The notes under the pieces were generated by a model. The model did not search any database and was not told where the DNA came from. It saw only the letters and a program-made list of their open reading frames with translations. Both the position numbers and the translations under genes were made by a program. Positions 22,782 through 30,230 of a stretch of DNA of 42,405 nucleotides are shown here, piece after piece (position 1 is the stretch's first letter; each line of letters opens with the position of its first letter). The stretch comes from Bacillota bacterium (lineage in GTDB: Bacteria; Bacillota; Clostridia; Clostridiales; Clostridiaceae). Where the stretch lies: assembly GCA_030705885.1 (NCBI GenBank), contig JAUZPN010000006.1, positions 1 through 42,405 of the forward strand. The letters run 5' to 3'.

Positions 22782-25526
22782 ATGGTCAAAAAACGTATTT
22801 TAACAGGTTTACTTTCAGTTATTATGAGTCTTGGTATATCATCTCCAATTGCAAATATTCAAACTTTTGCAAGTACTGAACTTTTAAAGGTATCTGATTT
22901 TACTGATGGTACAGGATTACCATGGACAGAAGTTGAAACGCCGCCTTCACATGCAGATTGTGATATAAGCGGCGGAAGCTATAATATAAAAATTACTAAT
23001 GTAGCTACAGGATCTGAAAGATTTGATCTTCAATTTCGTTACAGGAATCTTACAATTATGAATGGATGTACCTATAGCATTAAATTTACAGTTAAGGCAG
23101 ATAAAGACTGCCAGATATATCCTAAACTAGGCGAATCAGGCGGTAAATTTGCTGAGTTTTGGAATTATGGAACTACTGCAGATGATACTCTTGGATGGAA
23201 AATGATGCCATTAAAAGGTGGCGTACCAACAACTGTTGATACAACATTTAAAGTTGATTTCTCAAAACAGACACAAGATCCTGCTTTAGTTGGAGCTTCT
23301 GAATGTCCTGGATGTGAAATTGCATTTGAGCTTGGCGGAATAAATGGAGAAGGTCAGATTGCTGGTGGTATATCATCAAGAAGCGATTTACCTATAACAT
23401 ATTCTTTTAGCGATATTCACCTTCTTGGTCCGTCTCCTGATATACCACCTATTGAATTACCATCGAATGCAATACGTGTAAACCAAGTTGGATATTATCC
23501 AAGCTTAGAAAAGACTGCAACTTTAGTTACAAATTCAACAGATCCAGTCCCATGGCAGCTTCACAATAGTGCTGGAACAGTAGTAGCAACTGGTACATCA
23601 AAAATATATAAAGATTCAGTAACTGGAACAAATGTTGATAAAGCTTCAGGGGATAAAGTTCAGATAATTGATTTTTCAAGTTATAAAACTGTTGGAAAAG
23701 GATACTATCTAACTGTAGATAGTAAGTATATAGATCCAACGCTTATAGCAAGTACTACAGTTGCTGGAGCAACTCTTGCAAAGAGTATGCCATTTGATAT
23801 TGGTATGGATATTTATACTCAATTAAAGAAAGATTCTATCAATTACTTCTATCAAAATAGAAGTGGTATTGATATAACAATGCCATATTGTGTAAGAACT
23901 GATCTTGCTCGTGTAGAAGGAATTAAAGATATTGCATTAAAAAATGTTCCAGACAGCGGTTATACAGGTGATAATGATACTTACAATGTTGAAAAAGGCT
24001 GGTTTGATGCTGGTGACCATGGTAAGTATGTAGTAAATGGCGGTATTTCAGTATGGACTCTTATGAATGAATATGAAAGAGCATTAAATAGTACTGATAA
24101 AACTTTAGTAACAAAAGCACCATTTGCAGATGGAACAATGAATATACCAGAAAATGCAAATAAAATACCTGATATTCTTGATGAAACACGATGGGAAATT
24201 GAATTTATGCTTGGAATGCAGATTCCAGATGGCACTTATGCTGGAATGGTACATCACAGTGCACATGATGTATCATGGACAGCACTTTGCACAAGGCCAG
24301 ATGAAGATTATCAAACTAGATATGTTTATCCTCCAAGTACACAAGCTACATTAAATCTTGCAGCAAGTGCAGCAGAAGCAGCAAGATTATGGAAGAACTA
24401 TGATTCAGCTTTTGCATCAAAGTGTTTAACTGCAGCTAAAGCAGCTTATACAGCAGCAAAAGCAAATCCTACTATGTACTTTAAAACAGGCGGTGATGGT
24501 GGTGGAGACTATGCTGATACAAATACAACTGATGAATTCTACTGGGCAGCATGTGAACTTTATGCAACTACTGGAGATTCAACTTATTTAGCAGATGTTA
24601 AAACTAGTGATAAATATTTACAAATGCCTACATCTCTTATAGGTGGGGAAGATATAGGAAGCAATGGAGCATTTGACTGGGGTAACGTTGCTGGACTTGG
24701 TACTTTAACACTTGTTACAGCTAAAAATAGTTTGCCATTTACTGATATTGTAACAGCTAAAGCTAATATTGCAAAAGCAGCTGATTCATTTATAAGTACA
24801 GAAAATACTCAAGGATATGGATCAGCAATTACTGAAGCACTAATGACAGTTTCAACTACTGGAGAAAAAATTACTGGATATCCGTATGAATCAAATTCAT
24901 ATATTGAGAATGAAGCAATTGTAATGGCTTATGCATATGATTTTACGGGAAATGTAAAATATATAAATGGTGTTGCTGAAGCAATGGACTATTTGATGGG
25001 CAGGAATCCAAATATACAATGTTATGTAACAGGATATGGTACAAATGCACTTAAAAATCCGTATCACAGATTCTGGTCATATCAGGAAGATAACACATAT
25101 CCACAAGCACCTGCTGGATGTATAAGTGGAGGCCCTAACTCAGGACTTGAAGATCAATTGGTGTATGGTTTGGGTTGGAAAGCATATACAAGACCAAGTG
25201 AAAAGAACTTTACTGATAATATTGAATCATGGTCAACTAATGATGTTTCAATTAACTTGAATGCACCATTATCATGGCTTACAAGTTATATGGATTACTC
25301 AGTACCTTATCCCCCTATACCTTCTATTGGCGATGTAAATACTGATGGAAAGATTAATGTTCTTGATTATCTATTATTAGAAAAAGCAGTAAATGGTAAA
25401 GTTACTTTAACAGGTACTAAACTTAGGAATGCTGATACAAATGATGATGGAACTGTTACATCTGCAGATTTAACATCTTTAAGAAACTACTTAATTCATA
25501 AAGTAAAAGCATTACCATCTAAATAA
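22782..25526 (+). CDS. CBM4-Ig-GH9 enzyme with dockerin, copy 2, with altered catalytic acid
   Basis: The 914-residue protein is a close paralogue of the product of 12017-14767, with the same order: signal peptide, CBM4, Ig-like, GH9 and dockerin (INVLDYLLL then VTSADLTSL). The base motif is kept (Asp409 and Asp412 in FDAGDHGKY). The conserved general acid is changed: the motif reads STNDVSINLNAP with Asp821 in place of Glu and Leu826 in place of Trp, against STNEITINWNAP in copy 1. Shortening the acid side chain usually cuts GH9 activity strongly, so this copy may be slow, inverted in preference or mainly a binding protein. The reading frame is otherwise intact and codon use is unchanged. 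It is the last gene of the operon and is followed by a strong terminator. Confidence 0.92.
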   Translation: MVKKRILTGLLSVIMSLGISSPIANIQTFASTELLKVSDFTDGTGLPWTEVETPPSHADCDISGGSYNIKITNVATGSERFDLQFRYRNLTIMNGCTYSIKFTVKADKDCQIYPKLGESGGKFAEFWNYGTTADDTLGWKMMPLKGGVPTTVDTTFKVDFSKQTQDPALVGASECPGCEIAFELGGINGEGQIAGGISSRSDLPITYSFSDIHLLGPSPDIPPIELPSNAIRVNQVGYYPSLEKTATLVTNSTDPVPWQLHNSAGTVVATGTSKIYKDSVTGTNVDKASGDKVQIIDFSSYKTVGKGYYLTVDSKYIDPTLIASTTVAGATLAKSMPFDIGMDIYTQLKKDSINYFYQNRSGIDITMPYCVRTDLARVEGIKDIALKNVPDSGYTGDNDTYNVEKGWFDAGDHGKYVVNGGISVWTLMNEYERALNSTDKTLVTKAPFADGTMNIPENANKIPDILDETRWEIEFMLGMQIPDGTYAGMVHHSAHDVSWTALCTRPDEDYQTRYVYPPSTQATLNLAASAAEAARLWKNYDSAFASKCLTAAKAAYTAAKANPTMYFKTGGDGGGDYADTNTTDEFYWAACELYATTGDSTYLADVKTSDKYLQMPTSLIGGEDIGSNGAFDWGNVAGLGTLTLVTAKNSLPFTDIVTAKANIAKAADSFISTENTQGYGSAITEALMTVSTTGEKITGYPYESNSYIENEAIVMAYAYDFTGNVKYINGVAEAMDYLMGRNPNIQCYVTGYGTNALKNPYHRFWSYQEDNTYPQAPAGCISGGPNSGLEDQLVYGLGWKAYTRPSEKNFTDNIESWSTNDVSINLNAPLSWLTSYMDYSVPYPPIPSIGDVNTDGKINVLDYLLLEKAVNGKVTLTGTKLRNADTNDDGTVTSADLTSLRNYLIHKVKALPSK

Positions 25527-25533
25527 TTTAGTA

Positions 25534-25577
25534 AATGCTTATTAAATACAGTAATGTATTTAATAAGCATTATTTTT
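25534..25577 (+). terminator. Terminator of the cellulase operon
   Basis: A perfect 17-bp stem (AATGCTTATTAAATACA with its complement) has the loop GTAA and is followed by A and five Ts. It closes the ten-gene operon. Confidence 0.92.
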
Positions 25578-25628
25578 AAGTAAAATTCAAACAAATAGTA
25601 AGTAAATAATGAACATATTATATAGTTT

Positions 25629-25650
25629 ATTAAGTAATAAATTACTTAAT
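25629..25650. promoter_or_regulatory. Perfect 10-bp palindrome upstream of the GH74 gene
   Basis: ATTAAGTAAT and ATTACTTAAT are separated by AA. It lies just upstream of the GH74 promoter region and is a plausible operator for a dimeric regulator. No regulator gene is adjacent. Confidence 0.45.
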
Positions 25651-25655
25651 AAAAT

Positions 25656-25707
25656 TTGAAATTGTTTTCATAAAACTATTTTATTTTAAATTGCTTTATG
25701 ATATAAT
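25656..25707 (+). promoter_or_regulatory. Probable GH74 promoter region with cre-like box
   Basis: TATAAT at 25702-25707 is preceded by only a weak -35 (TTTTAT at 25679). TTGAAATTGTTTTCA (25656-25670) matches the cre consensus except that the central CG is TG. It would lie about 45-58 bases upstream of the start site. Promoter presence is likely because a terminator separates GH74 from the operon; CcpA control here is tentative. Confidence 0.4.
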
Positions 25708-25877
25708 GTTAATGGTAATAAGTTCTCATAAATTTTAATGCTTATAATTTTTATCTTTTTAAATTATGTAATTTTTAAGAGGATTTTTTTATTTTTAAGA
25801 TGATTAAAATATATTATTATTTACGAAGTTTTAGTTAATTTGGTAATTATAAAATTATTTAGGGGAGGAATAAACTT

Positions 25878-28490
25878 ATGAAAGGCATTATTAGTAAAAA
25901 AGTTGTTGCAGCAACTGCGGGTATAGCTTATTTATTATCTTTAGCATCATTTACCACAGCATCTGCACCAAAAACTGCTGTTGTTAACAAGGTTTTAACA
26001 ACAACAGGTGTAGTAAATAGTCAAGCTTACAATTTTAACAATGTAAAAATTACAGGAACAGGTTATATACCTTCAGTAATTTTTAATCCAACAGAAAAAG
26101 ATTTAGTTTATGCAAGAACAGATATGGGCGGTGCATACAGATGGGACAAGACAACGAGCACATGGAAGCCATTAACAGACTGGGCGGGTTTTGATGATTG
26201 GGACTTTTTGGGCTGCGAAAGTATAGCAACAGATCCTATTGAAACTAATAGGTTATATATTGCAGCTGGTACTTACACAAACAGCTGGAGTCCTAATAAT
26301 GGTTATATATTAAGATCTACAGACAAAGGAAATACATTTCAGAAAACACAGCTTCCATTCAAGTTTGGCGGAAACATGCCAGGAAGAAATGCTGGTGAGA
26401 GACTTGTAATAGATCCAAATGATGATAAAATTTTATATTTAGGAGCAAGAAGCGGAAATGGACTTTGGAGAAGTACAGATTATGGTGTTACATGGTCTCA
26501 GGTAACAAGTTTCCCTGATCCGGGAAATTATGTAAAAGACCCTTCTTTACCATACACTGCAGATAAACTTGGAATACTTTGGGAAGTATTTCAGCCAACT
26601 ACTGAAGCAAAAGGAACACCTACACAAACAATATATGTAGGAGTTGCAGATAATGATACTACAAGCAATAATATTTATTGCTCAACAGATGGAGGTAAAA
26701 CTTGGAAAGCACTTGCTGGACAACCTCATGGAATACCTGCATCTGCAGATGGTTCTGTTAAAGCTACTGGATTTCTTCCTCATCATGGAGTTCTTTCTTC
26801 AAATGGAAATCTATATATAACATACAGTAATACAGATGGACCTTATGATGGTTCACTTGGTGCAGTGTGGAAATATGATACTAAGGCTAAAACTTGGACT
26901 GATATTAGTCCAGTACCTGCAATTAAAGATGGTAAAGTTAATGCTGATGAATATTATGGTTATGGTGGACTAGCAGTTGATGCACAGCATCCAGATACTA
27001 TAATGGTAACTACATTAAATTCTTGGTGGCCTGATGCAAATATCTTCAGAAGTACAGATGGTGGAAAGAGTTGGTCATCAATATGGTCTTGGAATGGATA
27101 TCCAGATAGAACTTTGCGTTATACTCAAGATATTTCAGCATCACCTTGGCTTACTTTTGGTGCAAAACCAAGTACAGATGTTAGTAATGGTATTGCTCCA
27201 AAACTTGGGTGGATGATAGGCGATATAAAAATAGATCCATTTAATTCAGATCATATGTTATATGGAACAGGAGCAACACTTTATGGTTCAGATAATCTTA
27301 CAGATTGGGACAAGGGAACAAAGATTACAATTTCAGTTAAAGCTCAGGGAATTGAAGAATCAGCAGTACTTTCTTTAGCAGTGCTTCCATCTGGAACATT
27401 AATGAGTGGTATTGGTGATGTAAATGGATTTAAGCATGATGATATAACAAAATCACCTACTGATATGATTCCATTTGGTGCTTCAACTACAAGTTTAGAT
27501 TACGCAGAGCTTAAGCCGTCATTTTTAGTACGTGTTGTAAATCCTGATACTAATCATCCTAACCAGAAATGTTCGTCCTATACTTATGATGGCGGGTCAA
27601 ACTGGTTTAATGGAAATGTTGATATACCAGGAATGACTGGTGGAGGTACAGTAGCAGCAGCAGCTGATGCAAGTTTAGTTTTGTGGGCTCCTGATGGAGG
27701 TGCTGTTAGTTATTCAAAAGATAATGGAAACTCATGGAAAGCAAGCACAGGTATACCTCAAGGAGTAAAAGTTGCTTCTGACCGTGTAAATCCAAAGAAA
27801 TTTTATGGATTTGGAAATGGTAAATTTTATGTAAGTGTAGATGCTGGCGTATCATTTACTGAGTCAGCTGCAACAGGTCTTCCTTCATCAGCTAATATTA
27901 AAGCTGTTCCAGGTATTGAAGGAGATATATGGTTAGCAGGTGAAGATGATACTGTAAAAGGTATGTGGCATTCAACAGATTCAGGTGCTACATTTACAAA
28001 GTTATCAAACGTTGATGCATCTGATACAGTTGGATTTGGTAAAGCAGCACCAGGGAAAACTTATATGGCAGTATATACAAGTGCAAAGGTAAATGGTGTG
28101 CGTGGTATATTCCGTTCAGATGATGCAGGTAAATCATGGATAAGAATAAATGATGATCAGCATCAATATGGCTGCACAAATGCATGTATTACTGGAGATC
28201 CAACTAGATATGGAAGAGTTTATATAGGTACAAATGGACGTGGTATAATATATGGCGATATATCACCAGCACCTGTTTTAATAGGAGATTTAAATGGTGA
28301 TAAGTTAATTGATACAAATGACTATACACTTTTAAAGAAATATCTTATTAGATCAATAAAGAGTTTCACTGTAAGTAATGGTTCTACAGCAGCTGATGTT
28401 AATGGTGATGGAAAGATTAATGTATTAGATTATCTTATGATGAAAAATTATATTAATAAAAAAATTACTAAATTCCCAGCTCAAAAATAA
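25878..28490 (+). CDS. GH74 xyloglucanase with dockerin
   Basis: The 870-residue secreted protein has a signal peptide (1-30), a GH74 double beta-propeller to about residue 795, and a dockerin. Asp82 in ARTDMGGAYRW and Asp606 in WAPDGGAVSYS fit the two catalytic aspartates of the family, and repeated Asp-box motifs (RSTDGGKSW, RSTDYGVTW, YSKDNGNSW) are present in the propellers. GH74 enzymes cut the xyloglucan backbone. The dockerin is of the reversed type: IDTNDYTLL first and INVLDYLMM second, joined by a longer linker than in the other enzymes. The ATG follows AGGGGAGG. It is transcribed alone, between the operon terminator and its own terminator. Similar Asp-box proteins are often annotated as sialidase-like. 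Confidence 0.93.
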   Translation: MKGIISKKVVAATAGIAYLLSLASFTTASAPKTAVVNKVLTTTGVVNSQAYNFNNVKITGTGYIPSVIFNPTEKDLVYARTDMGGAYRWDKTTSTWKPLTDWAGFDDWDFLGCESIATDPIETNRLYIAAGTYTNSWSPNNGYILRSTDKGNTFQKTQLPFKFGGNMPGRNAGERLVIDPNDDKILYLGARSGNGLWRSTDYGVTWSQVTSFPDPGNYVKDPSLPYTADKLGILWEVFQPTTEAKGTPTQTIYVGVADNDTTSNNIYCSTDGGKTWKALAGQPHGIPASADGSVKATGFLPHHGVLSSNGNLYITYSNTDGPYDGSLGAVWKYDTKAKTWTDISPVPAIKDGKVNADEYYGYGGLAVDAQHPDTIMVTTLNSWWPDANIFRSTDGGKSWSSIWSWNGYPDRTLRYTQDISASPWLTFGAKPSTDVSNGIAPKLGWMIGDIKIDPFNSDHMLYGTGATLYGSDNLTDWDKGTKITISVKAQGIEESAVLSLAVLPSGTLMSGIGDVNGFKHDDITKSPTDMIPFGASTTSLDYAELKPSFLVRVVNPDTNHPNQKCSSYTYDGGSNWFNGNVDIPGMTGGGTVAAAADASLVLWAPDGGAVSYSKDNGNSWKASTGIPQGVKVASDRVNPKKFYGFGNGKFYVSVDAGVSFTESAATGLPSSANIKAVPGIEGDIWLAGEDDTVKGMWHSTDSGATFTKLSNVDASDTVGFGKAAPGKTYMAVYTSAKVNGVRGIFRSDDAGKSWIRINDDQHQYGCTNACITGDPTRYGRVYIGTNGRGIIYGDISPAPVLIGDLNGDKLIDTNDYTLLKKYLIRSIKSFTVSNGSTAADVNGDGKINVLDYLMMKNYINKKITKFPAQK

Positions 28491-28504
28491 ATAACTCAAA
28501 TTAC

Positions 28505-28543
28505 AAAGCTGCAGCATATAAATTTGCTGCAGCTTTAATTTTT
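28505..28543 (+). terminator. Terminator after the GH74 gene
   Basis: The perfect 12-bp stem AAAGCTGCAGCA/TGCTGCAGCTTT has an eight-base loop and is followed by AATTTTT. It marks the end of the main cellulosome cluster. Confidence 0.9.
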
Positions 28544-28570
28544 ATATTAGGACAAAGTAATCTGTCCTAA

Positions 28571-28690
28571 TTAACAGCATCTAAAAAATAATCTACATAA
28601 TATTGCAATAATAATTATTGTAATAATTATAGATTTAATATTTCCAAACTCACAGCATTCCTCTTCCTCACAATGTTTGTGGTGTCCCAT
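28571..28690 (-). CDS. 39-residue Cys/His-rich single-pass membrane peptide
   Basis: A short reading frame starts at ATG (complement of 28688-28690), eight bases after a strong GAGGAGG. The product begins MGHHKHCEEEECCEFGNIKS, continues into a hydrophobic helix of about twelve residues (IIITIIIIAIL) and ends CRLFFRCC. The His/Cys/Glu-rich head could bind metal. I do not recognise a named family. It lies alone between the GH74 terminator and the divergently oriented pepT promoter, with the second palindromic repeat directly upstream. The strong ribosome binding site and the membrane-peptide layout are the evidence for it being real. Confidence 0.65.
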   Translation of the reverse strand: MGHHKHCEEEECCEFGNIKSIIITIIIIAILCRLFFRCC

Positions 28691-28715
28691 AATTATCATC
28701 CTCCTCATTTACTGT

Positions 28716-28802
28716 CCTTGGTCACAAAGTTCTAATAAATTTATAAAAGAAGCTTTACCTCACTATCATTTAAAAATTGATTAGAACTAAATGTGACTAA
28801 GG
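28716..28802 (+). repeat. 87-bp palindromic repeat, copy 2
   Basis: The arms are CCTTGGTCACAAAGTTCTAA and TTAGAACTAAATGTGACTAA (ending GG). Compared with copy 1 both arms changed together (CCTC/GAGG to CCTT/AAGG, TTTCA/TGAAA to TTCTAA/TTAGAA), so base pairing is kept. It lies between the 39-residue peptide gene and the pepT promoter. Confidence 0.8.
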
Positions 28803-28841
28803 AAAGTTTACTATACTATATACTATTTATAAAAATAAAAA

Positions 28842-28871
28842 TTGTTACAATAAAATAAAAAGTGATATAAT
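28842..28871 (+). promoter_or_regulatory. Promoter of pepT
   Basis: TTGTTA (28842-28847), 18 bases, then TATAAT (28866-28871), about 42 bases before the pepT start codon. Confidence 0.6.
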
Positions 28872-28913
28872 AATTTAACAGTATGTAATAATAATGAAAG
28901 GAAAATAAATATA

Positions 28914-30149
28914 ATGAATGTAATTGATAGATTTATTAACTATGTTAAGTATGATACTCAATCTGATGATGAAAGCATAAACATTCCAAGTACGGAAAAA
29001 CAAATTATTTTTGCTGAAAAAATTGTTCAGGAGCTTAAGAAAATAGGAATTAAAGATGCTGAAGCAGATCAATATGGATATGTTATGGCTGAGATTCCAT
29101 CTAATATTGAAAAGAAAGTGCCAGTAGTAGGTTTTATTGCTCATCTTGATACATCGCCTGAAATGAGTGGAAAAGATGTAAAGCCTCAATTTGTTCAAAA
29201 TTATGATGGAAAGGATATAATTCTAAACAGAGAGAAAAATATAGTTTTATCATCTAAAGAGTCTCCAGAGTTAAAAAAATATACAGGGAATACATTAATT
29301 ACCACAGATGGGACTACGCTGCTTGGAGCAGATGATAAGGCAGGTATTGCTGAAATAATAACAGCTGCTGAATACTTATTAAACCACCCTGAAATATCAC
29401 ATGGAACAATAAAAATAGGATTTACTCCTGATGAAGAAATTGGGCATGGTGCAGATAAATTTGATGTAGAAAAGTTTGGTGCTGATATTGCTTATACAAT
29501 TGATGGCGGGAGCATAGGAGAGATAGAATATGAAAATTTCAATGCAGCAGCAGCAAATATAATTGTAAAAGGTAAAAATATTCACCCAGGATATGCATAT
29601 AATAAAATGATAAATTCAATTTATATTGCAAATGAATTTATTTGTATGCTTCCAGAAAATGAAACACCTGAAAAAACATTCGGCTATGAAGGTTTCTTTC
29701 ATTTAATTTCTGTAGTTGGAGGAGTTGAAGAAACAAAGCTGAAATATATTATTAGAGATTTTGATTTAAAGAAATTTAATATAAGAAAAGAAAAAATGAT
29801 AGAAATTACTGAGAAATTAAATAAAAAATATGGAGAAGGTACGATTAATATTGAAATAATTGACCAATACTTTAATATGAAAGAAAAAATTGAACAGGTT
29901 AAGTATGTGGTTGATATTGCTATTGAAGCTATGCAGCAGTGTAACATTACTCCTATAGTAACTCCTATAAGAGGCGGTACTGATGGAGCAAGGTTATCGT
30001 TTATGGGGCTTCCAACACCTAATATATTTACAGGTGGAGAAAATTTTCATGGCAGATATGAATACATTCCAACTTTTTCACTAGAAAAAGCAGTAGAACT
30101 AATAGTTAAAATATCACAGCTATACTCTAATAGCATTAAAGAAAATTAA
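28914..30149 (+). CDS. pepT: Peptidase T (tripeptide aminopeptidase)
   Basis: The 411-residue cytoplasmic enzyme removes the N-terminal residue from tripeptides. It is an M20-family metallopeptidase with the expected zinc ligands: His77 and Asp79 in GFIAHLDTSPE, Asp140 in LLGADDKAG, Glu174/Glu175 in TPDEEIGHG and a C-terminal His in GGENFHGRYE. TPIRGGTDGARLSFMGLPTPN is diagnostic of PepT. Length matches the family. The ATG follows AAAGGAAAA. It begins the housekeeping block downstream of the cellulosome cluster and is separated from radA by a short tandem repeat. Confidence 0.96.
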   Translation: MNVIDRFINYVKYDTQSDDESINIPSTEKQIIFAEKIVQELKKIGIKDAEADQYGYVMAEIPSNIEKKVPVVGFIAHLDTSPEMSGKDVKPQFVQNYDGKDIILNREKNIVLSSKESPELKKYTGNTLITTDGTTLLGADDKAGIAEIITAAEYLLNHPEISHGTIKIGFTPDEEIGHGADKFDVEKFGADIAYTIDGGSIGEIEYENFNAAAANIIVKGKNIHPGYAYNKMINSIYIANEFICMLPENETPEKTFGYEGFFHLISVVGGVEETKLKYIIRDFDLKKFNIRKEKMIEITEKLNKKYGEGTINIEIIDQYFNMKEKIEQVKYVVDIAIEAMQQCNITPIVTPIRGGTDGARLSFMGLPTPNIFTGGENFHGRYEYIPTFSLEKAVELIVKISQLYSNSIKEN

Positions 30150-30165
30150 ACAATCTTTCATATCT

Positions 30166-30214
30166 CAATTGTGAACTGTGAATTGTCAACTGTCAATTGT
30201 CCATTGTCCATTGA
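30166..30214 (+). repeat. Tandem heptamer repeat (7 units)
   Basis: Seven consecutive 7-base units follow the pattern (C/G)(A/C)A(T/C)TG(T/A): CAATTGT, GAACTGT, GAATTGT, CAACTGT, CAATTGT, CCATTGT, CCATTGA. The tract fills most of the pepT-radA gap and ends just before the radA ribosome binding site. Confidence 0.85.
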
Positions 30215-30230
30215 AAAGGTGGTGTTATTA

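Noticed and set aside
25878-28490. Sialidase annotation based on Asp boxes
   Set aside because: The ARTDMGGAYRW and WAPDGGAV motifs and the two-propeller length indicate GH74; Asp boxes occur in both families.
2830-28900. att-like direct repeat of a tRNA-Ser 3' end flanking the cellulosome cluster
   Set aside because: I searched by eye near the cluster end and found no copy of the tRNA 3' sequence, and no integrase gene is present.
30166-30214. CRISPR array
   Set aside because: The units are 7 bases with no spacers and no cas genes nearby; it is a simple tandem repeat.
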